From Pseudomonadota bacterium (GTDB lineage Bacteria; Pseudomonadota; Alphaproteobacteria; Sphingomonadales; Sphingomonadaceae), in NCBI GenBank assembly GCA_023457895.1, contig JAEXAY010000004.1, forward strand, positions 62,001-126,000: DNA of 64,000 bases, in the 5' to 3' direction. Both the position numbers and the translations under genes were made by a program. Numbering within the stretch: position 1 is the first letter of the stretch; each line of letters begins with the position of its first letter. Below the pieces are notes generated by a model, which saw only the letters and a list, made by a program, of their open reading frames with translations, did no database searches and had not been told where the DNA came from. Positions 36,042 to 44,760 of this stretch are shown in pieces.

Positions 36042-36239
36042 TCAATCGCGCGCGTCATCCTCGACATGGTCAGGCAGATCATCGGTCTTGGTCGAGGCAA
36101 ATTCCTCAAGTTCCTTTTCGGTCATCGATTCATACATTTGCTTTGAAGCGCCCTGCAGTTCCCCGACCTTGGTCTCGCCGCGCTTGGCGCTGAGAGCAGC
36201 GCCTGCGGCGCGCTGCTGGGCTTTTGATTTTGCCGGCAT
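36042..36239 (-). CDS. Small DUF3008-type protein
   Basis: A 65-residue hydrophilic protein starting MPAKSKAQQRAAG, with KQMYESMTEKELEEFASTK and an acidic end. This matches the widespread small DUF3008 family of unknown function. ATG 36239 has GGGAG eight bases upstream; the longer frame would need TTG. The Lys/Ala-rich start and acidic end suggest a soluble cytoplasmic protein. Confidence 0.75.
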   Translation of the reverse strand: MPAKSKAQQRAAGAALSAKRGETKVGELQGASKQMYESMTEKELEEFASTKTDDLPDHVEDDARD

Positions 36240-36255
36240 ATGATTTTCTCCCAAT

Positions 36256-36289
36256 AAAAAGCGCCGGATCGAGGATTTCGACCCGGCGC
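36256..36289 (-). terminator. Terminator of the BON-domain gene
   Basis: On the minus strand GCGCCGG and CCGGCGC (36283-36289 and 36261-36267) pair perfectly around a 15-base loop and are followed by TTTTT (36256-36260). It lies between the BON gene and the DUF3008-type gene. Confidence 0.8.
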
Positions 36290-36313
36290 CTTGGCTTTTA
36301 GTCAGTCACGGTG

Positions 36314-37261
36314 TCAGACCGTGGCCTTGCCGGTTTTTGCAGTCGTGGTCTCGGTGGCCGTCGTCGCCGTGGTGGTCGACGATCCGAGTTGCGAGCCATA
36401 GCTACCGGTGTGGGTCGTGTCGGTCATTTCCACGCGCAGGTTGTTCTGCACATTCTTGACGCCCGAGATACGTTCCACGCAGTCCTCGATCCGGCGTTTT
36501 GCGTGGCGATCATTGACCGTCCCGGTCAGCGTCACATCACCCTTGTCGACGCGCAGTTCGATATTGCGGGCGTCGATCCGCGGATCGTCGGTGAGGCGAT
36601 CACAGGCATCCTCGCGGATCCGGTCATCGGAGCGGAAATAATCCTTGGGCCCAACACCCGCAAAGGCGCCGCCCTGCGCACCATAGCTCGACGCGCGATA
36701 CCGTTCGGCGCGCGACGGCGTTCTGCTACGCTGCCATTGCTCACTGCGATACGACGAACGCGACTGCGGATAGGACGCGGTATAGTCCGACGAATAATCA
36801 TAGCTTGAGCCATAATCCTCGCGATGGTCCATCTCGCGGCGGCGCGCGGCATCGTCATCGCCGAACCAGCTGCGCACTTCGTCGCCAGCACGTTCAAAGA
36901 AGCCGCGATCCTGTTCGCCATATTCCAGATCATTATAATCATGGTCGTAAGAGGACGATTGGCGATAGGCCTGATTGGCTTCATAGGCACTGTAGGGCCG
37001 GTTGCGGCCATAGGACTGCGTCCCGTAATAATCGCGGTTCTGGCGCGGGGCCTGATAACGGTCACCGCCCATGCGTCCGCTCCGCTCGCCATAGGATTGG
37101 GTGCCATAATAGCCGCGTTCGCGCGGCCACTGGTCGTCGCCATATTCCTGGCTGCCATAGCCCACCTGCGGATAATCGCCATAAGCCTGCGGCATCCGGG
37201 CGCCATAGGGCCGTTCGTCGCGATCCTGATAGGGGCGATTGAAGCGATTGCGATTTGCCAT
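36314..37261 (-). CDS. BON-domain protein with Tyr/Gly/Arg-rich N-terminus
   Basis: A 315-residue protein beginning MANRNRFNRP (ATG 37261, AAGGAAAT upstream). The first ~200 residues are low complexity, rich in Tyr, Gly, Arg, Asp and Ser, with the motif YYGTQSYG repeated at 51-58 and 78-85 and a FFERAGDEVRSWFGD segment near 121-135. A single BON domain follows (about 213-278: IREDACDRLTDDPRID... VTLTGTVNDRHAKRRIEDCVE). BON domains bind phospholipid or other ligands and occur in stress proteins. No signal peptide is apparent. Exact role unknown. Confidence 0.8.
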   Translation of the reverse strand: MANRNRFNRPYQDRDERPYGARMPQAYGDYPQVGYGSQEYGDDQWPRERGYYGTQSYGERSGRMGGDRYQAPRQNRDYYGTQSYGRNRPYSAYEANQAYRQSSSYDHDYNDLEYGEQDRGFFERAGDEVRSWFGDDDAARRREMDHREDYGSSYDYSSDYTASYPQSRSSYRSEQWQRSRTPSRAERYRASSYGAQGGAFAGVGPKDYFRSDDRIREDACDRLTDDPRIDARNIELRVDKGDVTLTGTVNDRHAKRRIEDCVERISGVKNVQNNLRVEMTDTTHTGSYGSQLGSSTTTATTATETTTAKTGKATV

Positions 37262-37472
37262 TGGTATTTCCTTTCGAAGGGTAGGGATGGTGCATCGCAG
37301 GACCGCATGCCCGGCTTTGGGAAAGCTATCAGGGGGAACATACGGGCAGGCGGTCTGGCGCTGCATGATAAGGTTACGAACGCAAGGGGCATGCGTTGCT
37401 GGTTACAACGCGGCGCGGCAACGGTTCGCCTCAACCCGAGAAAATGGCGGATTTCAGCGAGATTGATCCATG

Positions 37473-37493
37473 TTTTGCTGCATTGCAGCAAAA
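37473..37493. promoter_or_regulatory. CTGC-N3-GCAG palindrome (PhaR-like site)
   Basis: TTTTGCTGC-ATT-GCAGCAAAA is a perfect inverted repeat with 9-bp arms. It contains CTGC-N3-GCAG, the reported core of PhaR operators that control phasin and polyhydroxyalkanoate genes. It lies 212 bases upstream of the BON gene and about 95 bases before the glycine riboswitch. No phasin gene is near. The rest of 37262-37587 has no supported gene; adjacent GACTC and GAATC (37535-37544) are possible CcrM sites. Confidence 0.5.
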
Positions 37494-37587
37494 AGCAGTG
37501 TGCGAAAGGGGTGGTCGTCACGCGGATGGTGATTGACTCGAATCTCCCTGCGCGTCATGGCAAGGGCGTCGCTGCCGCATGGCAAGG

Positions 37588-37768
37588 ACGATGCGGGAGA
37601 GCGGGAGTCACATTCCTCCCCACCGAAGGAGCAACCGCCCCGGAAACTCTCAGGTAAATGGACCGCATCGCCCAGACACTCTGGAAAGCGGATGGCCTGC
37701 CATCCCACCGAAGGGGTAAGCCCGGCTTCGGCCGGGTCAAAGCTCTCAGGTTCCGTGACAGAGGGGGC
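37588..37768 (+). ncRNA. Tandem glycine riboswitch
   Basis: Two consecutive glycine aptamers precede gcvT. The first (about 37590-37670) has GGGAGAGCGGGAG, CACCGAAGGAGCAA and GGAAACTCTCAGGT. The second (about 37671-37768) has ACACTCTGGAAAG, CACCGAAGGGGTAAG, a GC-rich hairpin and AAGCTCTCAGGTTCCGTGACAGAGGGGG. These are the conserved blocks of the gcvT riboswitch class, which turns on glycine cleavage genes when glycine is high. Downstream genes fit exactly. Confidence 0.95.
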
Positions 37769-37827
37769 ATGGCACAGGAGGCGGCGTTGCTGCGTTGTGG
37801 TGCCGTGACCCTCGAAGGAGAGTGCAA

Positions 37828-38952
37828 GTGAGCGACGAAGACCAGCTTCCCGAACCCGAGATCCAGACCCTGCCACTCGATGCCTGGCACCGTGCGCGCG
37901 GGGCCCGCATGGTCGCGTTCGCCGGCTACCATATGCCGATCCAGTATGAAGGCATCATGGCCGAGCATCAATGGACGCGCGAGAACGCGGGCCTGTTCGA
38001 TGTCAGCCACATGGGCCAGTTGCAGCTGTCCGGCGAGGGCGCAGCGGACGCGCTCGAACGCCTCGTCCCCGGCGACATCAGCGCGCTGAAACCCGGCCGC
38101 ATGCGCTATTCGCTGTTGCTGGGGGAAGATGGCGGCATTCTTGATGACCTGATGATTACCAATATGGGCGATCATCTCTACATCGTGGTCAATGGCGCGG
38201 TGAAGCAGGACGATATCGCCTATTTACGCGAGGAACTGCCCGACGAGATCACCCTCAATTATGACGAGGACGCCGCGCTGCTGGCGCTGCAGGGGCCCAA
38301 AGCGGCCGAGGTGCTGGCGCGGCTGGTACCGGGCGTCACCGATCTCGTGTTCATGCAGGCCGCGCCGTTCGACTGGAACGGGGTGCGGCTCGGCATCAGC
38401 CGCTCGGGCTATACCGGCGAGGACGGGTTCGAGATTTCGGTTCCGGCCGCGCAGGTCGAGGCGCTGGTCGCCTCGCTGACCGCGCATCCCGAGGTCAAGC
38501 CGGCCGGCCTCGGCGCGCGCGACAGCCTGCGGCTCGAAGCCGGGCTGCCGCTCTATGGCCATGATGTCGATGCAACGATCGACCCGGTCGAGGCTGATCT
38601 CGCCTTCGCGATCTCCAAGCGCCGCCGCGAGGAAGGCAATTTCCTCGGTGCCGCGCGGATTTTCGATGCACTCGCCGAAGGGCCGAAGCGCAAGCGCGTG
38701 GGCTTCACCGTCGACGGGCGCCAGCCGGTGCGCGAGGGCGCGAAAATCTTTCTGGGCAGCAATGAAGTCGGCGTGGTTACCTCGGGCGGTTTCGCCCCGA
38801 CCGTCGGCGCGCCGATCGCGATGGGCTATGTCCAGGCCGCGCATGCCGGGCACGGCACCGCGCTAGAAGCAGAAGTTCGCGGCAAGCGGATCGGCCTTAC
38901 GGTCACGCCGACGCCGTTCGTCCCCCATAAATATGTGAGGAAGGCAGGCTGA
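37828..38952 (+). CDS. gcvT: Glycine cleavage system T protein (aminomethyltransferase)
   Basis: A 374-residue tetrahydrofolate-dependent protein that releases ammonia and methylene-THF from aminomethylated GcvH. GTG 37828 is preceded by GAAGGAGAG at a good distance. Diagnostic segments are MVAFAGYHMPIQYEG, LFDVSHMGQ, GEDGFEISVP and LGARDSLRLEAGLPLYGHD. It lies directly downstream of the glycine riboswitch and four bases before gcvH. Confidence 0.96.
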   Translation: MSDEDQLPEPEIQTLPLDAWHRARGARMVAFAGYHMPIQYEGIMAEHQWTRENAGLFDVSHMGQLQLSGEGAADALERLVPGDISALKPGRMRYSLLLGEDGGILDDLMITNMGDHLYIVVNGAVKQDDIAYLREELPDEITLNYDEDAALLALQGPKAAEVLARLVPGVTDLVFMQAAPFDWNGVRLGISRSGYTGEDGFEISVPAAQVEALVASLTAHPEVKPAGLGARDSLRLEAGLPLYGHDVDATIDPVEADLAFAISKRRREEGNFLGAARIFDALAEGPKRKRVGFTVDGRQPVREGAKIFLGSNEVGVVTSGGFAPTVGAPIAMGYVQAAHAGHGTALEAEVRGKRIGLTVTPTPFVPHKYVRKAG

Positions 38953-38955
38953 AAA

Positions 38956-39327
38956 ATGGCACGTTATTTTACCGACGAACATGAATGGCTCGATGTCACC
39001 GGAGACGAAGTGACGGTCGGGATCACCGATTATGCGCAGAGCCAGCTCGGCGACATCGTCTTTGTCGAAGTGCCGGAAGCGGGCAAGGATGTGAAGAAGG
39101 GCGAGGACGCCGCGGTGGTGGAATCGGTCAAGGCCGCATCGGACGTCTATGCCCCGCTTGATGGCACGATCACCGAAGGCAACGCCGCGCTCGGTGACGA
39201 TCCCGCACTCGTCAACACCGACCCGGAAGGCGAAGGCTGGTTCTTCAAGATGACGCTCGCCGACAAGAGCCAGCTCGACGGGTTGATGGACGAGGCTGCC
39301 TACAAGGATTTCGTGGCGGGTCTTTGA
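38956..39327 (+). CDS. gcvH: Glycine cleavage system H protein
   Basis: A 123-residue lipoyl carrier shuttling the aminomethyl group between P, T and L proteins. The lipoylated lysine is K59 in VESVKAASDVYAP. DEHEWLDVTGDEVTVGITDYAQ and NTDPEGEGWFFKM are typical. A dispersed repeat lies between it and gcvPA. Confidence 0.97.
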   Translation: MARYFTDEHEWLDVTGDEVTVGITDYAQSQLGDIVFVEVPEAGKDVKKGEDAAVVESVKAASDVYAPLDGTITEGNAALGDDPALVNTDPEGEGWFFKMTLADKSQLDGLMDEAAYKDFVAGL

Positions 39328-39334
39328 TTTTTAT

Positions 39335-39413
39335 GTGTCCCTGCGCAGGCAGGGACCCAGTGCGGCACGCGCGGCGCTGGACAACTCTGGGCCCCTGCCT
39401 GCGCAGGGGCACA
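39335..39413. repeat. Dispersed palindromic repeat (CCTGCCTGCGCAGG family), second copy
   Basis: GTGTCCCTGCGCAGGCAGGGAC (39335-39356) and GGGCCCCTGCCTGCGCAGGGGC (about 39390-39410) flank a GC-rich spacer, the same build as 6297-6369. It separates gcvH from gcvPA without an obvious terminator. Confidence 0.75.
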
Positions 39414-39433
39414 ACTCCATTCAGGATTAGCCC

Positions 39434-40792
39434 ATGCGTTACCTTCCCCTGACCGACGATGACCGCAAGGCGATGCTCGATGCGATCGGCGCGGCCTCGA
39501 TCGATGATCTGTTCCTCGATGTCCCTGCCGAAGCGCGGCTTTCCGGCCCGATCGAGGGCTTGGCCAATCATGCCGGGGAAATGGCGGTCGAGCGCCACAT
39601 GAAACGGCTCGCGGCGCAGAATATGGCGGCGGGCGATGGGCCCTTCTTCCTCGGTGCCGGGGCGTATCGCCATCATGTTCCGGCCTCGGTCGATCATCTC
39701 ATCCAGCGCGGCGAGTTCCTCACCGCCTACACCCCCTATCAGCCCGAGATCGCGCAGGGGACGCTGCAGGTGTTGTTCGAGTTCCAGACGCAGGTCGCGC
39801 ACCTGTTCGGCTGCGACGTCGCCAATGCCTCGATGTATGACGGATCGACCGCCTGTTATGAGGCGATCACCATGGCGGGGCGCATCACCCGCGGCAACAA
39901 GGCGATCCTTTCATCGGGATTGCACCCGCATTATCTTTCAGTCGCCCAAACGATGGCGAAGTTCACCGGCGACGAACTTGTTACCGCCGCGCCAGCGCTC
40001 ACACCCGCCTATGATAGCGAACGTCTGCTCGCGGCGATCGACGACCAGACGAGCTGCGTGGTGGTGCAATATCCGGACATATTGGGCCGCATCACCGATC
40101 TCGCGCCGATTGCGCAGAAGGCGCATGAGAAGGGTGCGCTGCTCATCGCGGTGGTGACCGAGCCGGTCGCGCTGGGCGCGATCGAGGCGCCGGGGCATAT
40201 GGGCGCGGACATCGTCGTCGGCGAGGGCCAGGCGCTCGGTGTCGGATTGCAGTTCGGCGGGCCTTATGTCGGTCTCTTCGCGTGCAAGGACAAATATGTC
40301 CGCCAGATGCCGGGGCGCCTGTGCGGCGAGACGGTCGACGCGGAAGGCAAGCGCGGCTTCGTGCTCACCTTGTCGACGCGCGAGCAGCATATCCGGCGCG
40401 AAAAGGCGACCTCGAACATTTGCACTAATTCGGGCCTGTGCGCGCTCGCCTTCAGCATCCACATGACATTGCTCGGCGAGCGCGGCCTCACCGAACTCGC
40501 CGCGCGCAACCATGCCCTCGCCTGCGAGGCGGCCGACCGCCTGTCGCAGGTGCCCGGCGTGACGCTGCTCAACGACAGTTTCTTCAATGAGTTCACGCTG
40601 GTGCTGCCTAGGGAAGCGCGCCCGGTGGTGCGGGCGATGGCGGACCGCGGCGTGCTTGGCGGCGTGTCGCTCGGGCGGCTCTATCCCGGGCTCGACGCGC
40701 TGCAAAACGGCCTGCTCGTCGCGGTTACCGAAACCGTGACGCCGGAGGATATCGAAACTTTTGCCACGACGCTTGAGGAGGTGCTGAAATGA
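39434..40792 (+). CDS. gcvPA: Glycine dehydrogenase (decarboxylating) subunit 1
   Basis: A 452-residue alpha subunit of the two-part P protein, homologous to the N-terminal half of single-chain GcvP but lacking the PLP lysine. Segments FLGAGAYRHHVPASVDHLI, FLTAYTPYQPEIAQGTLQ and ANASMYDGSTA are characteristic. The stop overlaps the gcvPB start (ATGA). Together the two subunits decarboxylate glycine and load GcvH. Confidence 0.95.
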   Translation: MRYLPLTDDDRKAMLDAIGAASIDDLFLDVPAEARLSGPIEGLANHAGEMAVERHMKRLAAQNMAAGDGPFFLGAGAYRHHVPASVDHLIQRGEFLTAYTPYQPEIAQGTLQVLFEFQTQVAHLFGCDVANASMYDGSTACYEAITMAGRITRGNKAILSSGLHPHYLSVAQTMAKFTGDELVTAAPALTPAYDSERLLAAIDDQTSCVVVQYPDILGRITDLAPIAQKAHEKGALLIAVVTEPVALGAIEAPGHMGADIVVGEGQALGVGLQFGGPYVGLFACKDKYVRQMPGRLCGETVDAEGKRGFVLTLSTREQHIRREKATSNICTNSGLCALAFSIHMTLLGERGLTELAARNHALACEAADRLSQVPGVTLLNDSFFNEFTLVLPREARPVVRAMADRGVLGGVSLGRLYPGLDALQNGLLVAVTETVTPEDIETFATTLEEVLK

Positions 40793-42408
40793 GCTCCGAA
40801 AAAACCAGCAAGCCCAATGCGAGCGGATGGCGTCCCGAAATGGGCGAGGCTGGCAAGGGCGAAGGGCCCGAAACCTTCACCGGCAACAAGGCGCTGATGC
40901 TCGAAGAGCCGCTGATTTTCGAGATTGGCGCGCGCAATGTCACGGGGGTGGATTTTGAGGATTTCGGTGGCACGGCGCAGGGAAACAAATTAGGCAAACT
41001 CCAGCGCAAGACCCCGATCAACCTCCCCGGTCTTACCGAGGCTGAAACGGTGCGCCACTATACCCGCCTCAGCCGCCAGAATTACGGCATCGACCTCGGT
41101 TTTTTCCCGCTCGGTTCGTGCACGATGAAGCATAATCCGCGTCTCAACGAAAAGGTCGCGCGGATGCCGGGATTTGCCGATGTCCACCCGCTGCAGCCGG
41201 TCGATACGGTGCAGGGCGCGCTCGGCGTGATTGCCGAGCTCGGCGAATGGCTGGTGCGCCTCACTGGCATGGCGGGCGTCGCCATGTCGCCCAAGGCCGG
41301 CGCGCATGGCGAACTGTGCGGCGTGCTTGCGATCCGCGCGGCGCTCGAAGCGCGCGGCGATGCGCGCGAGGTCATCCTCGTCCCGGAAAGCGCGCATGGC
41401 ACCAACCCCGCCACCGCCGCCTTTGCCGGTTATCGCACCGAAAATATCCCGGCAACGAAGGATGGCCGCGTCGATGTCGCGGCGCTCGAGGCGCGGCTGG
41501 GCCCGGATGTGGCGGCGGTGATGATCACCAACCCCAACACCTGCGGCCTGTTCGAGCGCGATTTCAGGCGCATCTCCGATCTCGTCCATGCCGCGGGCGC
41601 GTTCGTCTATTGCGACGGCGCCAATTTCAACGCGATCATGGGCAGGGTGCGTCCCGGCGATCTTGGCGTCGATGCGATGCACATCAACCTCCACAAGACC
41701 TTCTCGACCCCGCACGGCGGCGGCGGGCCGGGCGCGGGGCCCGTCGTCCTGTCCGCAGCGCTGCTGCCTTTCGCCCCGCTGCCGATGGTGGAGAAGCAGG
41801 GCGAGCGCTATATCCTCGTCGAGGAGGAAACGGCCGCAGAGCATCACGGCCAGAGCTTTGGCCGCATGGTCGCGTTCCACGGCCAGATGGGCATGTTCAC
41901 CCGCGCGCTGACCTATATCCTCAGCCACGGCGCCAATGGCCTGAAGCAGGTCAGCGAGGATGCGGTGCTCAATGCCAACTATATCCTGCGCAGCCTCGAG
42001 GATGTGCTCGATGCGCCCTTCGCCCATGCGGGTCCGTGCATGCATGAGGCGATCTTCAGCGACAAGGGGCTCGCCGAGGGCTTTTCGACGCTCGACATCG
42101 CCAAGGGCCTGATCGACGAGGGCTTCCACCCGATGACGGTCTATTTCCCGCTCGTCGTTCACGGCGCGATGCTGATCGAGCCGACCGAGACCGAATCGAA
42201 GCGCGTGCTCGACCAGTTCATCGGCGCACTCAAATCCGTTGCGGCGCAGGCGAAGCAGGGCCATCCGGCGCTGAAGGGCGCCCCCCATTACGCCCCGCGC
42301 CGCCGGCTCGACGAAACCGCCGCGGCAAGAAAGCCAGTGCTCGGCTGGAAGGAGCCGGTGCCCGAGGCGGCGGGCAGCGGCGCGGGTGCGGGTGTCGGCG
42401 GCGGCTAG
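40789..42408 (+). CDS. gcvPB: Glycine dehydrogenase (decarboxylating) subunit 2
   Basis: A 539-residue PLP-bearing beta subunit of the P protein. The PLP lysine is K303 in NLHKTFSTPHGGGGPG. Other hallmarks are GFFPLGSCTMKHNP, PKAGAHGEL and VPESAHGTNPATA. The C-terminus ends in a Gly/Ala-rich tail. It is the last gene of the gcv operon; gshB converges on it from the other strand. Confidence 0.96.
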   Translation: MSSEKTSKPNASGWRPEMGEAGKGEGPETFTGNKALMLEEPLIFEIGARNVTGVDFEDFGGTAQGNKLGKLQRKTPINLPGLTEAETVRHYTRLSRQNYGIDLGFFPLGSCTMKHNPRLNEKVARMPGFADVHPLQPVDTVQGALGVIAELGEWLVRLTGMAGVAMSPKAGAHGELCGVLAIRAALEARGDAREVILVPESAHGTNPATAAFAGYRTENIPATKDGRVDVAALEARLGPDVAAVMITNPNTCGLFERDFRRISDLVHAAGAFVYCDGANFNAIMGRVRPGDLGVDAMHINLHKTFSTPHGGGGPGAGPVVLSAALLPFAPLPMVEKQGERYILVEEETAAEHHGQSFGRMVAFHGQMGMFTRALTYILSHGANGLKQVSEDAVLNANYILRSLEDVLDAPFAHAGPCMHEAIFSDKGLAEGFSTLDIAKGLIDEGFHPMTVYFPLVVHGAMLIEPTETESKRVLDQFIGALKSVAAQAKQGHPALKGAPHYAPRRRLDETAAARKPVLGWKEPVPEAAGSGAGAGVGGG

Positions 42409-42457
42409 GCCCGCCGTTAAATCTCGATAACGAGCCGTAGGACCGGCCGGCGAAGTT

Positions 42458-43411
42458 TTACCGGACCAACCGCCGCGCCACCGCATCCCAGATCATGCCG
42501 GGGGTGTTGGTGCCGTTGAACTTGTCTATCGCGACGATGCCGGTGGGTGAGGTCACGTTGATTTCGGTCAGCCATTCGCCGCCGATCACGTCGATGCCGA
42601 CGAACAACAGCCCGCGCGCCTTGAGTTCGGGGCCGAGCGCAGCGCAGATTTCCTGCTCGCGCGGGGTTAGCTGCGTCGCCTCGGCCGACCCGCCGACCGC
42701 GAGGTTGGAGCGGATTTCGCCGTCGCCGGGGAGGCGGTTGATCGCGCCCGCGACCTCGCCATCGACCAGCACGATACGCTTGTCGCCCTTGGTCACGCTC
42801 GGGATGAAGGCCTGGATCATGTGCGGCTCGACCCAGATGGTGTCGAACACTTCCATCAGCGCCGACAGGTTGGCGCCATCGGCTTCGACCTTAAAGATCG
42901 CCTTGCCACCATTGCCGTGCAGCGGCTTGATCACGATCGCGCCATGTTGGCCAAGAAAGCTGCGCGCTTCCTCGAGGCTGCGGGTGATCATCGTCGGCGG
43001 CATGAAGTGCGCATAGTCGAGCACGAAAAGTTTTTCCGGCGCGTTGCGGATCGCGACCGGGTTGTTGACCACCAGCGTTTCGCCCTCGATGCGCTCGAGC
43101 AGATGGGTCGCGGTTATATAGCTCAAGTCGAACGGCGGGTCCTGCCGCACCCAGACCACGTCAACGTCCGCGCCAAGATCAATCGTGCGGGGTTCGCCGA
43201 GGCGGAAATGATCGCCCGCCACGCGCTGCACCATCTCGACCGGATGGGCGAAGGCCTTGAGGCGATTGTCGCGCCACGTCAGCGCCTTCACATCATAATG
43301 CCACACCTCATACCCGCGCGCCTGGGCTTCGAGCATCAGCGCGAAACTGCTGTCGCCGTTGATATTGATCCCGGCCATCGGGTCCATCTGGAAGGCGGTG
43401 CGAAGGGTCAT
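42458..43411 (-). CDS. gshB: Glutathione synthetase
   Basis: A 317-residue ATP-grasp enzyme joining gamma-glutamylcysteine and glycine. N-terminal FQMDPMAGININGDSSFALM, VWVRQDPPFDLSYI, KPLHGNGGKAIF and INVTSPTGIVAID near the C-terminus are GshB hallmarks. ATG 43411 has GGAG eight bases upstream. It shares the substrate glycine with the adjacent gcv operon; grxC at 63616 depends on its product. Confidence 0.96.
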   Translation of the reverse strand: MTLRTAFQMDPMAGININGDSSFALMLEAQARGYEVWHYDVKALTWRDNRLKAFAHPVEMVQRVAGDHFRLGEPRTIDLGADVDVVWVRQDPPFDLSYITATHLLERIEGETLVVNNPVAIRNAPEKLFVLDYAHFMPPTMITRSLEEARSFLGQHGAIVIKPLHGNGGKAIFKVEADGANLSALMEVFDTIWVEPHMIQAFIPSVTKGDKRIVLVDGEVAGAINRLPGDGEIRSNLAVGGSAEATQLTPREQEICAALGPELKARGLLFVGIDVIGGEWLTEINVTSPTGIVAIDKFNGTNTPGMIWDAVARRLVR

Positions 43412-43456
43412 GTCATTACTCCGTTGCCGCAAAGGCGCTTGAAATATAGTCCAAAA

Positions 43457-43524
43457 CCCTGAGCTTGTCGAAGGGCGTTGAGAAGGTCATCCAGTGCGGA
43501 TGGACGTCCTTCGACAAGCTCAAG
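43457..43524. repeat. Inverted GAGCTTGTCGAAGG repeat pair
   Basis: CCCTGAGCTTGTCGAAGGG (43457-43475) faces its near reverse complement GTCCTTCGACAAGCTCAAG (43506-43524). The unit recurs at 45985-46042 and 46803-46819 and is a common intergenic element in sphingomonads. It lies between yraN and gshB. Confidence 0.8.
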
Positions 43525-43564
43525 ACTATGGTTATTAACGGCGATCTGGTGACGTGCGGGCTGG

Positions 43565-43927
43565 TCAAATCGTCACATTGACCAGATGGCGCGGGAGACT
43601 GCGCGGCGCAAGCAGGATTACGTCGACGCGGATATCTTCGCCTGTTTTGGCATAGCGGTGGGCAAGATAGTCCGCCGCTTGCACCACCCGGCGCAACCGC
43701 CAGGCGTCGATGGCATGGTCAAGCTCGGCCTTGCCCTTCCGTTGCTTTACTTCGACAAAGGCGATGGTGCGGCCGCGTTTCGCTACCAGATCGACCTCGC
43801 CGCCATGCACGCGCACGCGCCGGTCGAGGATACGCCAGCCGTGGAGACGCAGCCACCAGGCGGCGACCGTCTCGGCGCGGCGGCCTTGCGCTTCGGCCTG
43901 CCGGCGCCTGGCCGAAGGCGCGCTCAT
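43565..43927 (-). CDS. yraN: YraN/UPF0102 family endonuclease-like protein
   Basis: A 120-residue protein with the restriction-endonuclease-like core RVHGGEVDLVAKRG and FVEVKQRKG, the E-VD and ExK pattern of UPF0102. The biochemical role is unsettled; a structure-specific nuclease is plausible. ATG 43927 overlaps the rsmI stop (ATGA), so the pair is an operon, as is common for this family. Confidence 0.9.
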   Translation of the reverse strand: MSAPSARRRQAEAQGRRAETVAAWWLRLHGWRILDRRVRVHGGEVDLVAKRGRTIAFVEVKQRKGKAELDHAIDAWRLRRVVQAADYLAHRYAKTGEDIRVDVILLAPRSLPRHLVNVTI

Positions 43928-44760
43928 TCGCCCTTCAGCTCCATCGCGCGGGCATAGACCTTGTGGCGGTCGAGCCGCAGCGTTTTGGCCACCTCCTTCG
44001 CCGCCTTGGCGGGCGGGAGGGTTTCGAGTGCGGCACGGAGCGCATCGTCGAGACCGGCGGCGTCGGGCGGCGCTACCTCTCCGGGCGGCCCTACCATCAG
44101 CACGATCTCGCCCTTGGGTTCCTCGTCCGCATAGCGCGCAGCGAGTTCGGCAAGGCTGCCGGTGACGACTTCCTCGAACTTCTTGCTGATCTCGCGCGCG
44201 ACCGCCGCTTCGCGGGTCCCGAGGAGGCTGGCCAGTGCCTTCAGCGTCGCGCCGAGCCTTGGCCCGCTTTCGTAAAAGACCAGCGTTGCCCGCATCGCGC
44301 CCAGTTCGGCAATCGCCTCGGCCTTCGCCTTTTCCTTTGCCGGCAGAAAGCCTGCGAACAGGAAGCGGTCGGTCGGGAGCCCCGCCATCGAGAGCGCGGT
44401 GGTTGCGGCGCACGGGCCGGGCAGTGCGGTGACAAAGCGTCCCGCCGCGCGCGCATCGCGCACCAGCTTGTAGCCGGGATCGGAGATGAGCGGAGTGCCC
44501 GCGTCGGACACCAGCACCACCACCTCGTCGGCCATGCGCGCGATCAGCCGTTCGCGGTCGGCCTCGCGGCTATGGTCGTGATAGGGCAGCATCGGCTTTT
44601 TGAGGCCGAGATGGTTGAGCAGCTTTCCCGTCACCCGGCTGTCCTCGACCGCGATGACATCGGCGGCGGCGAGCAGCGCGGCTGATCGCTTTGTGATGTC
44701 ACCGAGGTTGCCGATTGGCGTCGGCACGATATACAGGCCGGGAAGAGGAGACGATTCCAT
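43924..44760 (-). CDS. rsmI: 16S rRNA (cytidine1402-2'-O)-methyltransferase
   Basis: A 278-residue SAM-dependent tetrapyrrole-methylase-fold enzyme. LYIVPTPIGNLGDIT, EDSRVTGKLLNHLG, LVSDAGTPLISDPGY and the FAGFLPAKEK segment are diagnostic. It modifies the same nucleotide as RsmH. Its ATG (44758-44760, minus) overlaps the ATG of the divergent LpoA-like gene (44759-44761, plus) by two bases. No strong ribosome-binding site is seen for rsmI. Confidence 0.95.
   Translation of the reverse strand: MESSPLPGLYIVPTPIGNLGDITKRSAALLAAADVIAVEDSRVTGKLLNHLGLKKPMLPYHDHSREADRERLIARMADEVVVLVSDAGTPLISDPGYKLVRDARAAGRFVTALPGPCAATTALSMAGLPTDRFLFAGFLPAKEKAKAEAIAELGAMRATLVFYESGPRLGATLKALASLLGTREAAVAREISKKFEEVVTGSLAELAARYADEEPKGEIVLMVGPPGEVAPPDAAGLDDALRAALETLPPAKAAKEVAKTLRLDRHKVYARAMELKGE

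Noticed and set aside
40990..42486. 498-residue minus-strand ORF opposite gcvPB
   Set aside because: gcvPB has its PLP lysine and family motifs on the plus strand; the antisense frame is open only because of codon bias.
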